DNA of 64,000 bases from NCBI GenBank assembly GCA_025738555.1, contig JAOVFP010000021.1, positions 124,001-188,000 of the forward strand. Reading direction: 5' to 3'. This document shows, in pieces, positions 1-10,768 of this stretch. Numbering within the stretch: position 1 is the stretch's first letter; each line of letters opens with the position of its first letter. The notes under the pieces are model-generated. The model did no database searches and had not been told where the DNA came from. It worked only from the letters and a program-made list of their open reading frames with translations. This DNA comes from Cyathus striatus. Its lineage: Eukaryota; Basidiomycota; Agaricomycetes; Agaricales; Nidulariaceae. The position numbers were made by a program, and so were the translations under genes.

Positions 1-307
1 GGCTTCGAAGACCTAATACTAAATGCTACAAACGATTATGACAAATCACGGCTACAATATGCCGTCCGCGTCTTCTTCTGCATACATTACAATGTTCAAG
101 CTTTAGGAGGCCTTTCTCAAGTCCACCTCCATTGTGATGCCCAAGCTGGGCATTCATGTATGCATACATGTGAACAGTGAACTAAACATGTCGTTGTGGA
201 ACAGGTCTGGGCATGGATATTTATCTTTGTTGTTTTGTGGGTGACATTGATTCATTCGGAAAGCATTCAAAATCAACACACCTTTTAACAACCATCGTCG
301 TGTCCAC
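1..307. other. Left edge, upstream of F-box gene
   Basis: Frame 1 is open from the edge to a TGA at 178-180 (59 codons), so this could be the 3' end of a gene that starts outside the window. The stretch has no recognisable motif. The remainder is probably the promoter and 5' leader of the F-box gene that follows. Confidence 0.25.
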
Positions 308-1809
308 TTGCATCCACCAACTGCCATGACCACCTTTCCACCCGAAATATGGCTCCATATTGGATCCTTACTCCCAGACGCCGTATTGCGAAAATTTCTG
401 ACCGTTAACAGGCCTCTCTATCATTTATCAATGATTGCTCGTCATCGTGTGCTCGACATTCGCATTCGCGGAATGCCAAAGACTATGAGTGGAAAGCTGG
501 ATAACATCAGGTATGTTGCTACGCGCTTCAGAAGCATTTCTTACATGCGCGTCGATATAGGGACCGCAAGTTGAGCAAATACATCAGAATACTACGACTC
601 AATTTTCGAACACCGATGATCCTCCCGCCTGGCGAAAGTTCTGCGTTAGAGCCCGTGTTTTTGAATGCTCTATTAGACACGATCAAGGATTTGGATAAAC
701 TGGTTGAATTACACGTTGACGCGCAAGTCCAAATATATGAAAACCTTCAACCTTTCATTACATCGATGTGGCAGTCTATTAGACTTGGCGACTCACATCT
801 GAAGAGCTTATCCTTTCACGGTGACGTTCAAAATATCGCTAGTATGGTACCTCCGTACACAATCCAAGGACTACAAGAGATATATCTGAAGTTCACAAGG
901 ACGAACACGGTAGTCACTAATGACCGGGACCCTTTATCGGGTACTATTTTGCCATTTTTGAATCACCACTCTCCAAGCCTTCATACGCTATCAATTGAAA
1001 GCCCAGAGAGCTGCAATAGTCATACAGAACACATGGGCCAAATTTTCAGGAAGTTAAAACATTTCCCGCATCTACATAAATTACAATTCAAATATGGCGG
1101 GACTGGAGACATCGATCCCAATGAGTTTGTTGCTGGGGTCCATCACTTTTTTTCCAGACAATGGACTAGCCTAAAGTCCCTTACATTACGATTACACATG
1201 CAACTAGATGGACAACTACTATCGTCTTGGTTTTCCGAGGAATGGGCTTTTAACAACCTTCAGGTTGTAGATTTAAATTACATTAAAGGAGCTTCCCAAA
1301 TTATCCTATCTCGCTGTCAAGATTCTTTGACTTCCCTAACTTATAGCCTCACTAGTTTGGACAGCGACACTATCAAACTCATCAAAGGCTGTTCACAGCT
1401 CGCGACATTGACAGTCCATTCCCTCAGAACGGCATCTGACATATTTTGGTTATTTGAAGCGTTGTCGTCACTGTCATCATTGCAACATTTGATACTTCAC
1501 TGGGACATGATTCCTACGCAAACGTTTTACCACCAAATGGTACGCAAGTACTAAACCATCTAATAACCAGACTATTTGACATATTATTTTCCTTAGGCAG
1601 CATTAAAGGATCGTTACGGGTCTTGTTCTTATCCTCAATGGAAACTTTACGACATTAGCATCTATTGCAACAGTACGCCTGTAGATGTAAAAACGATGAA
1701 AGAAATCGCATATGCTATTCCTTCGGTACGAAGTTTCTGGGGGCAAGGTGACATGGGAGTTGGCTACTGTTATTTCAACGGTGACGCTTTCATAGAAAGA
1801 AATGTATAA
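308..1809 (+). CDS. F-box protein with LRR-like C-terminal region
   Basis: Probably a substrate-receptor subunit of an SCF ubiquitin ligase. The N-terminus (FPPEIWLHIGSLL) is a standard F-box helix start; the rest alternates hydrophobic strands and helices as in fungal F-box/LRR proteins. Three exons: 308-510, 561-1539 and 1597-1809, with introns of 50 and 57 bp. The donor at 511 is GTATGT, and CTAAT/CTAAC branch-like sequences precede the second acceptor. The frame closes exactly, giving 464 aa from the ATG at 308 or 458 aa from the second ATG at 326, whose product MTTFPPEIW looks more like a typical start. Without the introns the frame is broken at 572 and 1552, so the splice model is well supported. 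The substrate is unknown. It is not a close relative of the two F-box genes at 3.7 and 18.6 kb. Confidence 0.8.
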
Positions 1810-2234
1810 TTATCAGGTTAAACTTCTGTGTGTGATCAATATGTGATAGAGAATTGAATGTTAATAGCTTTTGGCCTTAGCAATTTCCCATACTTAGAAA
1901 ATTTGGAAATCATAACTAAAAAGCAACGAACGTAACATCGCAAGTTGTATATACCCCACACCGTGCACGTGTAAAATGTAACAACTAAATTTACCGCTTT
2001 CAAAAGCTATAGTATTATACCATACAACTATGGTTTATAGTAACGCATTTAAACGCGAAACCAATCATATTCCTTGAAGTATAGCATGTAGTTTACAGGG
2101 CAGGTAAATGCACATTTTAGCCTTCCCGCGCATAGAGAATACTATTCGCACCAGATACTAGTTAATATGCACGAGGAAAATACATCTAATAGTCCAACAG
2201 AGTCCAAACACACACTCTTCCTCTTCACATTCAC
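1810..2234. other. Intergenic, AT-rich
   Basis: Spacer between the 3' ends of two convergent genes. I see no coding pattern, repeat or RNA gene. Confidence 0.5.
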
Positions 2235-2962
2235 TCACTTCTTATCTTTAATCGGAAACTCCTTCCCCGTAAACTTCTGATACTGATCCCTAATAGCATC
2301 CGCAATTTGATTATCCTTCATCTGCTCGATCGCCGACTCGTTATGCTGCGGTCCTTGTTTAAATACGTGTTCTTGAACGAAGTCAATAGCCTTGTCCAGG
2401 CCATCTGAAAGAACGTCAATAGCTAGTCACGTCTGGATCGAATAAAGCGAAGCTCACCTTCTTTCTTCTCGCCCGACGCGCCTCCACCAAGCAGGTTATT
2501 GATCTTTCCTCCTAATCCCTCTTGCTTCGGTGGCTCCTCCTTCTTCCCATGCAATACATCCCCGAATTTCCCAAGTAGCCCGTTATCCTCCTTTGGCCCA
2601 GGCGTGGGTGCAGGTTTCTCACCACTAAAAGCATCACTAATCTTCCCAATGAAGTCGGTCTTGTGCGATTGTGCAGGCCGAGCAGTGGAAGTCGAAGTAG
2701 CATTCCCACTAGATGAGTATTTCCCATTCTGATCCGTCAGGACCTCCCCTAACTTTGCAAGCAAAGCCTCGTTCTTCGAGGAGTACGTGGTGGAGGTGGC
2801 GGTAGGGTGAGCGGGGACCTGCGATCCTTGAACATCGTGAACGATGCTGCCGATCTTGTCGAAAAGCCCTCTTTCCTGTGAAGAGGATGAGGATTGGTGG
2901 CTCTTGTTATCTTTGTTTTTGTCGTTGTCGTCGAGGGAGAGGTTTTTAAAGAAGGACTCCAT
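2235..2962 (-). CDS. Protein with six amphipathic repeats, unknown function
   Basis: Two exons, 2962-2458 and 2404-2235, with a 53-bp GT-AG intron (2405-2457); 224 aa. Start MESFFKNL. About six copies of a 12-14 residue amphipathic unit of form G-L-hydrophobic-x-K-hydrophobic-x-x-hydrophobic occur near residues 32-44, 65-78, 103-114, 128-140, 149-160 and 169-185, separated by Ser/Thr/Pro/Gly/Lys-rich linkers. The C-terminal unit, encoded by exon 2, is longer and ends in a charged tail (FPIKDKK). No signal peptide or membrane segment is seen. Repeated short amphipathic helices in a hydrophilic context are typical of stress-related or membrane-surface proteins, but that is inference; I cannot name the family. 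The gene is convergent with the F-box gene at 308. Confidence 0.75.
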
Positions 2963-3731
2963 GGTTGGGATAAGTTTCAGTGAGGGAATGGGTTGCTAGA
3001 GGTTGCGGCTTTGTACTGATCTGCGGTCACAAGGGTATATAACGTATCGCTAAATGCTCTTGGCTCCGCGCCATCGATTGGACATCGATGTAGGTTATGC
3101 TAAAGGTTTGATATGTATAGTTAGAACGGATGCACTCAAAGGCGTGTCGCGATCTCTTTGTGTCAGTAGCAAGTCAGTAGTGCGCTGATCGCTGGACACG
3201 AGTTAGCATGCGATTACTGAGTACTGCTTGCTTTCCATAGCATCGATGCGAGTAAGAATCTGTACTTGAGAGTATGTAAGAGAACCTCGGAAGATGTAAT
3301 ACCCCTCGTGGCGCTGCGTATCAAGGCTGTCACTGCTTCTATCATGCGCTACTACTGCGTACGTACAAACCGCGTAAGTACTACTTTGTCAACTTCCACT
3401 TGATCAAGGGGATTCTTGGGAGATTCCGCTGATCGTCAAATAAGTTTGACGCTAAGTATTAAATAAGGATAAGTTGAATTATCTTCTCGAGTCCGTTTCT
3501 TTGTTCACTCTCCTCTTCTTCAGCTGAGTCATACTTAAAAGTGGGCATTCAACCGTATCCTTCATAGCAAAATAAATGTTTACTTATAAATTTAAAAAGA
3601 ATTCCGACTATCTGTACCAAATAAGTACCTCCATTGCATTCCTACACCTGTTATGATTCATCTAGGTCTATAAAGTTAGAGTTCAATTTGTAATACGAGA
3701 GGCTCTCACCAGTTATTTGAGCAATCACGCA
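2963..3731. other. Promoter and intergenic region
   Basis: Upstream region of the gene at 2962, continuing to the 3' end of the next minus-strand gene. Apart from the TATA-like element I see no feature. Confidence 0.4.
3035..3040 (-). promoter_or_regulatory. TATA-like box of the amphipathic-repeat gene
   Basis: TATATA on the minus strand, about 73 bp upstream of the ATG at 2962. Spacing fits a core promoter; there is no direct evidence of use. Confidence 0.4.
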
Positions 3732-5675
3732 TCAAGATTCATCGTCGGAACTTGAAGTGAATGAATCGTTGGATAACTCAGAGTCTGCATCTGAAGACTG
3801 TGAACCAGAGGACTCCTCAGGTACCCATTTCGGAAACTTCACTTCTAGCCCCATCCCAAGCTCCTCTCCAAGTGTTTTGAGTTGAGAAACACCTGCCTGG
3901 TGCCTCCAGCACTCGATGGGAGTGGTACGGTGATGAATGGAACATCTGACGGATACCAAACTTGCAGGAACAAGATCAGATGTCGTGGAATGGGTTTTCT
4001 CTTTAGATGTGGATCTGGAACGCATAATATCTTCAAGAAATGAGAAAATCTTGTCGCATTTTATACCGCGGCTCCTAAATTCCAGCTCCAAAATCTGCAG
4101 TGATGGGAGCAACGGACCCATTTTTGAGTTAGAGTCCCATGCTAGTTCTTTCCAAAGGTAGTCGTCGGTTGGTTTCTGGTTTATTATGGAAAGCTCTTCA
4201 AGATTCTGAAAATTTTCGATAGTATTGATGATAAGCGAGTCAGAAGTGTGCCAATTGGAAGTGCTACCACATATTTGAAGTCGCTTGACGATGCTTCTCG
4301 ATTCTTCAATCATAATGAAGAGACTTGAGACTTCCTTGCTCCTGCGTGTGTTGGTGTAAGAAAGTGCGATACTATTAAGACGTGGTACGCGAATAACTGA
4401 GCAGATGGGATTTATGTTTTGATCCGAAATGACAAGAGAACGCAGTAAGGGAAGCGTGATGATCTTGGTAGACGACGGTGGTCGTTCAAATAGTGTACGA
4501 CAATTGCCTTGTACTGTCAATTCTTCCAGGACGATCATGGAGGGTAAAGCAAAAAGAAGCGCATCTCCGCTACAACCTATAATCGTGAGTTTTCTTAGTT
4601 TACCCCAGGCAAGTTCCAAGGCATTCCTGAGATTAACGTTATAGAGATAGACTGCTTGGAGAGCAGTTGCGTTTCGAAAAATGCGGAATATACGACCTGA
4701 ATGGCAGTTCTTCAGCGACAATACCCGTAGTTGAGTAAGACCCTGTTTTTGGATTGAGGATTCTAAAGAAGACAAAGTCATATCCGATATCCCATACATG
4801 CTCTCCTTTTCGAATGATAAAGAGCCCCAGCGATATGCGTGGTTCATGATATTATTGAATATACCATTCGAAATCTTTGTCAGTGGCTGCACACGGCGAA
4901 TGCAGATTGACAGTGGGTACGTTCCGGATAGTTTCAGGCATAATTGAATACGAGTAAGTGCATCCATCTGAGCACCGATCGGTTGCGAGCTCATCATCTC
5001 AAACGAGCTCCATAGCGAGGGGGTACTCCGTATAATGCTCCGCCAACGCACGCATACTTGCTGCAAATCTCCAATAGGCACGAGGTCGTCGTCTATGTTA
5101 ATGGCTTTCCCGCGTACATGCATAAATATCTCGCTTAGAATTTCGTCTGGAAGCTTCCGTATTGGTGCGAGTAATGAGTTGTGAATGTCTCTGCATGCGC
5201 GGACCTTGGATATCTGAGATTGGATGATGGTTAGCTCAGCCTTCAGCGCTCGAATTGTGGCATCGCTAGATGAGACAATCTCTTGAATGATTGGCTGCTC
5301 TTGTGGGGCTGGAAAGTCGAATGAGCGAATGAATGAGAGAGGTGGTACTGTCTGTAGTAGAGTTTTGCTGATTGTTGGTCCGGCAAACGAACCACATTGT
5401 GTACATGATAGTAAAAGCGTGGTCCCAACCGGACTAACACCACGCGGCGTAAGTACTTCAGTGCTAAAGCCAACCAGCAACTGAAGCCAAAGGACAGAAA
5501 TGAAGCATACACTCACGTAAATGTAAAATTCTCCCCGATATATTTTTGCATCACACTGAGTATGAAGGCAATACGAGGGTTTGACGAAGGTAGTTGGATT
5601 GTAGTTGGATGCAAGTTTGAGTCGGTGTCTTGGAATCGAACGATCATCGATCATTGATCTTGTCAGCATAGGCAT
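3732..5675 (-). CDS. F-box protein (basidiomycete F-box family)
   Basis: Long open frame of 647 codons. A coiled-coil segment (about residues 140-160) is followed by a classic Agaricomycete F-box (PIRKLPDEILSEIFMHVRG, about 168-186) and the conserved VCVRWRSIIRSTPSLW stretch. The long C-terminal part resembles LRR-like receptor domains of this family. Expected role: SCF ubiquitin-ligase adaptor. It is clearly paralogous to the broken gene at 18604-19998 (shared EDIMRSRS, LPLL and RIFRNA motifs). The first about 100 residues are uncertain: an ATG at 5675 directly follows an intron-like GTAAGT...AATAG segment, and another GTGAGT lies at 5515, so the true 5' end may be spliced differently. It ends with an acidic/Ser-rich tail. 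Confidence 0.75.
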   Translation of the reverse strand: MPMLTRSMIDDRSIPRHRLKLASNYNPTTFVKPSYCLHTQCDAKIYRGEFYIYVSVCFISVLWLQLLVGFSTEVLTPRGVSPVGTTLLLSCTQCGSFAGPTISKTLLQTVPPLSFIRSFDFPAPQEQPIIQEIVSSSDATIRALKAELTIIQSQISKVRACRDIHNSLLAPIRKLPDEILSEIFMHVRGKAINIDDDLVPIGDLQQVCVRWRSIIRSTPSLWSSFEMMSSQPIGAQMDALTRIQLCLKLSGTYPLSICIRRVQPLTKISNGIFNNIMNHAYRWGSLSFEKESMYGISDMTLSSLESSIQKQGLTQLRVLSLKNCHSGRIFRIFRNATALQAVYLYNVNLRNALELAWGKLRKLTIIGCSGDALLFALPSMIVLEELTVQGNCRTLFERPPSSTKIITLPLLRSLVISDQNINPICSVIRVPRLNSIALSYTNTRRSKEVSSLFIMIEESRSIVKRLQICGSTSNWHTSDSLIINTIENFQNLEELSIINQKPTDDYLWKELAWDSNSKMGPLLPSLQILELEFRSRGIKCDKIFSFLEDIMRSRSTSKEKTHSTTSDLVPASLVSVRCSIHHRTTPIECWRHQAGVSQLKTLGEELGMGLEVKFPKWVPEESSGSQSSDADSELSNDSFTSSSDDES

Positions 5676-5991
5676 CTATTCCCACGGACCACGAGGCAAG
5701 TACTTGAGTCTCAATCACTTACAATACTTTTTTAAGAGAGGTAAACTTAAGGTAACATTACGAACATCACAAACAGTTGTCGTGTATTTCATAGAAACAT
5801 TAGCAACAAGACACAGTAAAAACATGAAGAGCAGTAAGTTTTTTTTCTGGTTTAAAAGGGCATTATTAAAGGCAACGATAAGCGTGAAACAAATTCTAAA
5901 ACCATCCAAAAGACTGAAAATCCCATCTTTCTAAGCATATCAAACCGTTATTCCCAAAGGAAGAAAATTTCTAATAGCGCATGATAGACAA
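5676..5991. other. Intergenic / possible 5' leader
   Basis: A short minus-strand frame (5909-5715) ends at a plausible donor (GTAAGT) whose acceptor would abut the ATG at 5675. Joining it to the downstream frame meets a stop, so it is at best a 5' UTR exon. No other feature seen. Confidence 0.3.
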
Positions 5992-8666
5992 CTATTTCTG
6001 GTTAGGACGAGGAAGGGTGGGGAGAATCTGAGAGACGGTCCCGATGATCTGAGGCGACTTAATCTTGATTCTGAAGGGGACTGTTAATGAACCCCATCAT
6101 GAAATTGAATATCATGCCCACTTACTCAAATGTATTGCCAGTGGTGATACACTGTGAATCCGCAACGTTCGACTTAGCAGCCCCGCTAGCGTTTGATTCA
6201 TTTCCCGACCTAATACAGAAGGGTCCATAGTTAATGGACTCGTTATGACGAGAGTAGCTAGAGCTGTTCTCATTGAAGTAATCTTTAATCGCACTGCTTT
6301 GCGATTCAACCTTGAGAGTGATGTTTGCTGCGAGCAAGAAGGCTAAATATTGTTTTAGTAGTGGAATCGTGCGAGATATAAAAGACAGCGTACCAGTGGG
6401 GTACATAGGGAAGAGATAATACTTCTCCAAGAATTGTTCACGTGTCAGTTTCTCTCCATTCTCGTCCGCAGGAGGTTGATAGCTCTCCGAGTCAAGGAGA
6501 GTCGCAAGAGTAATTGGTCCCGGGCTGATGCTGAATGATGAAGTATGTCACTAACGTCCAAGTACTGGCATAAAAGAAGAACACGAACTGATTCTTCGGA
6601 GCAGGCTTCAAGTCGTGGTCATAGAAGATTTCTCCCCTCAACCAACCCCGATGAATATCGACTCGCATGCAGTCGAATAAAATTTCGACGCTGGCGTTTG
6701 AAAGTTCCTTAATGACACCGGCAGCAGAGCTATCGCTCTTGCTGTAGGAGCCACCAACCGACCACAGACCGAAATCACTGTATGAATTATCTTGACCAGC
6801 CTCCGCTGAAGTGCTTGTGACCACTGTGCGGTCGCCAGTCTCAGACCTAGTAATACTGACCTTGATCTGAGTCCAGTAATCCGCAGCATTTGTCACAGGA
6901 GCGAGTGGAGTAGCCGGAGAAATATTGAGCTCTTTGCAAATCGCTTTCTGGAGTGCATTGAGACTGTTACTTCCGTCGATCTCACCAAGCTGGTTCTGAT
7001 AGTCAGCAATGAGATTGGCGTTGGTTTTGTACTGGTACTCAAGGTCGCTCTGCTTCGCATGGTAAAGCTTTTCGACATTTTCGGTGGCGTCGTCTGCCTG
7101 TGCCGTAACCTCGAGAGCCTTCTGAAGTTGGTTGCGTTTATTTAAAGCAGCTTCTTTCGATGCTGAGGAAGATCTGTATCGTAACATGTTAACATAACAG
7201 CGAGAAGTCTCTGCCAACCAAGCTTCTTACCCTGGTTTAAGCTGTTCCTTCAAGGCTCTCACATAGCTCAAAGCCGCATCGTGAACGCTCCTCAAATCCT
7301 CGTCAGTATCCTTTGCGACAACTTCAACAGTTGAACCTTCAATCTGTCGGCCCTATTATGGCAATTAATCTAGCCCTATCACTCGTAGCCTCATGGAAGA
7401 CTCACCGCAAGCATACCCTTGATAACAGCATTAATCTTAGAAAGTCTAGAAATATTCCACTTCAGGGCGTCGACAGTAGAGGATCCGAATGCTTTCTCCT
7501 TTGCGAGGGACGCCCTGCCAAATTCACGGGATCAGAGACGTGCATATCTCAATGACAAGGACGACATACCAATTGGATGGCGTAAGTTTAACCTTCTGGT
7601 ACTCCACTGCACCGTCCTCATCGCAGATGCTGAGATTACGCATGGCTTCCTAAATTTCATGAATGCGGTAAATATACTACTGGCTCACTATCATAAGAAT
7701 GAATCGTACCTTGCTTGCCTCGACACGCGACATGGCAGTGTTATTGTCGACGATGGAAAACCAGTATTCGGTCTCTTCCTTCTTTCCATTGGTGACCCAG
7801 TCCATGTACGCAGCCTGGCACTTGTTCCTATACGACTTCTGATTCTCAGCGACCCAGTTGTCATAAGCAATCCGTTTCTGCTCGTTAGTCACGTTCCTAG
7901 GATCATCCTTTGCCAAATCTAGAGCCTTCCTGAACTCCTTGGTCTTCTCCTCGAACGCCTTGGTATATTCGTTCTGCTTCTCGCGGTAAAGATCAATGCG
8001 GCTGATGTCGCGACCGTTGTATTTCACGTAACCGGTGAGCCATGCCATGGCCTTCTTGTAGCGTTCAGCCTGTTCGCTGAGCTTGACCTTTGGATCGTCA
8101 TCAATACCGGTTACCGATCCTAAAATCTCATTTTTAATATCTAAACATATAAACAGGTTGCTATGCTCTACTCACCGGCGGGGCATAACTTGCTCAACGT
8201 CGCGTCGTAGCTGCGAGAAACGGATCTCCCAGTGGGTCCGAGCTGAACAGGTGCGAGAGCAGGCATATCATCACAAAGAATAGCCTCGGCCAACTGAACG
8301 AAGCGAGGCGGGACAATGCTCTTCTCTTTCGAAATGTAATCCTGAATAATGACGTTAGCCGAGATACAACCCGAATAAAATTATACGTACATCGAGATCA
8401 AGAACCTTGCCTGGAGCCATAACAGTGAAGAACTGCTCGGGGGGAGCGGGAAGAGCTTCCCTAATACCCTGGCGAACCTGCATGGAAATTTCGGCAATAC
8501 GATTGATTTCCTTCTGCTCACGACGCCTGATCCTCTTGTCCTGTTTGGCGAGCTCCGTAGCAGCAGTGGGATTCAGACCCTCATTTTTACGAGGGATGGC
8601 CACCGTAGAAGAAGCGGGAGCAGCATTTCCATTGGATGTTTGGAGGGTGGCAGTTTCGTTGGACAT
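5992..8666 (-). CDS. Coiled-coil protein of an unnamed conserved family, ten exons
   Basis: Exons: 8666-8391, 8341-8176, 8119-7710, 7649-7570, 7514-7406, 7352-7231, 7173-6589, 6530-6394, 6342-6126 and 6070-5992. All introns are 47-60 bp and GT-AG, and the frame is continuous for 726 aa. Start MSNETATLQ; the longer upstream frame opens only with TTG. Residues about 60-90 and 150-260 are strongly helical and charged, and a long coiled coil covers about 385-455 (KEAALNKRNQLQKALEV onward). A globular C-terminal part follows, with a Ser/Thr-rich WSVGGSYSKSDSS stretch, then RGWLRGEIF, LFPMYPTG, FLLAANITLKVE, YGPFCI and a final PQIIGTVSQILP. These spaced motifs look like one conserved domain, but I cannot name it. 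No signal peptide or membrane segment is seen. Function unknown; the helical-bundle-plus-domain layout allows several readings. Confidence 0.75.
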
Positions 8667-10220
8667 TGCTAAAACTGGTGATCTGGTCACAAAAGTGATG
8701 TGTAGAGCAGAAAAAGAGCTTAGGCGGGAAGTATTGGTGTGCAGTAGCAAGATGCTGATTTTACTCGCCCAGAAGATTCTCCTTTATATATGCCCACTTC
8801 TTCACAAAGTCAAATCAATCTACAAATTTGGGAGACGGAGAACTCTTGTTACCGGGCTTCAAAGTGGATTCTTGGGCGCGATGTTCCTCGAAAGGTACGA
8901 ATTCTAACTGAAAAAAAAGAAAAAGAGAACTAAAGTAAGCGTTAGGGGCTGGCATACTGAACAATGAAGTTAATAAAAGTGCTTACACACAGACTTACTC
9001 GCACCAACATTACTTCCAGTTCCAAACTATCACGTTAAATGCAAACATAAAACAACATTGGGATTTGACATCGGCGAAATATTGCAACCGCCTTGAAGGG
9101 TTCCTAGCTGGTAAAACCTTCGATATTCCAGCGTAACGGCTTCTATTCATGTTACGCGCTGGAGTGGTCTATGAGTACATAAATCAACTTGGATGAATAT
9201 CTGAATATTTCAGAAATTCTGAAGACATTGCACACGCCAATAGCACCGAAATACTTCGTAGTCACCCACTGTAAGAGTTTAGGAGTCCTGGCTTGAGGAA
9301 TTACCTTGACGATCGCGATAAGGCGAATTGTCAGGGGAAAGGCACGAGCCGCCAGGTGCTACATAGTGAAGTTACTGGAGAACGGAGGTTTCCGGCCTGG
9401 GTTTATAGTTTAGGTTACGTAAACCACCAGAAACCAATAGCGTTCGTAATATTTCACTACGAAATCCTATAGATGGTGCAGTATATCGTGTTGATGATTT
9501 TTCAAGATTTAGACAATGAGGAACTCACCGGGAAGTCTTCCAAGGCAACGGAAACTCTACAAGAGCTGCAGTCACGAAAAGGTGTTTGAAACTTTGACTG
9601 CACTGCAGAAGCGCTATATGACTTGCGCTAGAAACAGACTTGATACATACTACCCGAATTGAGTGGCCGGTAAAACTATGAAAAAAGGAAGGAGGCAGTC
9701 ATATTTCTCCAGATAGTTATTGCATGGAATGTCAAGCGTTGTATTGTCTGTCAAAGAAAAATAATACAGGCACGGCCGAAATGAATGCGCCGTTAACTTT
9801 CGATTATCACGGTGAAATTGAGTGGTCCTCTATTCTCGCTCCCATGGAGTCTGTCAACGTAGATGACACAGTATCTTCTATTCCTTCTATATTAACTTTA
9901 TCTACGCCACACAGAGCAAGAAAACCCTTCAGTGTGTCCTTTTCCATGCATAGCTGAAGAAAAAAAATACGAACCACTGCATTGTATTCATATGGGTATT
10001 TGTTCACCCTTATCAGAGAGAAATCCAGGGAGAAATAATATAGATCGAGATACCAGAGAGTACACTGAGGTAGCACTGAGGTAGAAGAGGGTATAGAAGA
10101 GGGCAGAAGTCGGGTAGAAGAAAACATAGATTCAGATATTTATCACTGCTGAACGATAACACATTAGTTACATATCCTAAGTCACAACCTCAACACGTAC
10201 TTATTCCAAAATTATCACAT
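8667..10220. other. Intergenic, 1.55 kb
   Basis: Contains only short frames on both strands (for example 9724-9957 plus and 10127-9807 minus) without domains, splice logic or homologs in the window. I see no gene here beyond promoter sequence. Confidence 0.45.
8783..8790 (-). promoter_or_regulatory. TATA-like box of the coiled-coil gene
   Basis: TATATAAA on the minus strand, about 117 bp upstream of the ATG at 8666. Position is compatible with a core promoter plus a long leader. Confidence 0.35.
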
Positions 10221-10466
10221 TCAAAACTCGTCCCTCTTAATCCTCCTCTCAAAAGTCTGCACATCAACCCTCAACACCCCTTCCTCGCTTTTCAAATGTG
10301 CGAGAATTGGATCTTCCTGGGTGTCCCATGTCTCTTTAGGCACCGAGAACAGCTGGACATCGGCGAGCTGTCCTACTTGACCTATATGTGTGAGGGATGG
10401 ATTTTTGTTTATGATTGATGTGGGGGTAGTGGATGGGGAGAGGGTTATTGCTAGTTGAACGGACAT
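10221..10466 (-). CDS. Small protein of unknown function, 81 aa
   Basis: The frame starts at ATG 10466 (MSVQLAITLSPS); a longer version from 10523 is possible. A second, frameshifted copy with the same start (MSVQLAITLS) and the same ending (GVLRVDVQTFERR.KRDE) lies at 22901-23160. Sequence conserved between two copies supports real coding. It is divergent to RING gene A. The promoter and start region are also partly repeated near 12350-12420 in front of RING gene B, so the small gene and RING gene were duplicated together. No domain, signal peptide or membrane segment recognised. Confidence 0.5.
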   Translation of the reverse strand: MSVQLAITLSPSTTPTSIINKNPSLTHIGQVGQLADVQLFSVPKETWDTQEDPILAHLKSEEGVLRVDVQTFERRIKRDEF

Positions 10467-10768
10467 GGTGGTGAAGGGAAGGAAGCACAACGCATGCGAA
10501 ACGCCAACACACTCCATTATCATAAGCGCTGGGAATTTAACTGATAAGCGATTATATCACGTGAAACGCAAACCTCACAGTCACTGCCACCAGTGAGTCA
10601 GGTGTTGTGTTTGACCCAATTAACTTAAGTATCTTATAGCCAAATGTTATTAATTAGAGTTATTCGGCCGGAAGCTTCAACTGCAGCCTCATGCAAACCT
10701 TGTGGATCCTCATGCCAGGCCTAACCAGAATCTGTTACTCTTCACAACTTTCAACATAGCATACAATC

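Noticed and set aside
5243..5512. 89-codon minus-strand frame at the 5' part of the second F-box gene
   Set aside because: It would need a GTGAGT...TTTAG intron at 5515-5463, but this does not rejoin the F-box frame; the long continuous frame is simpler.
9724..10127. Overlapping plus and minus frames in the 8.7-10.2 kb spacer
   Set aside because: Opposite-strand frames over the same AT-rich bases, without motif or conservation.
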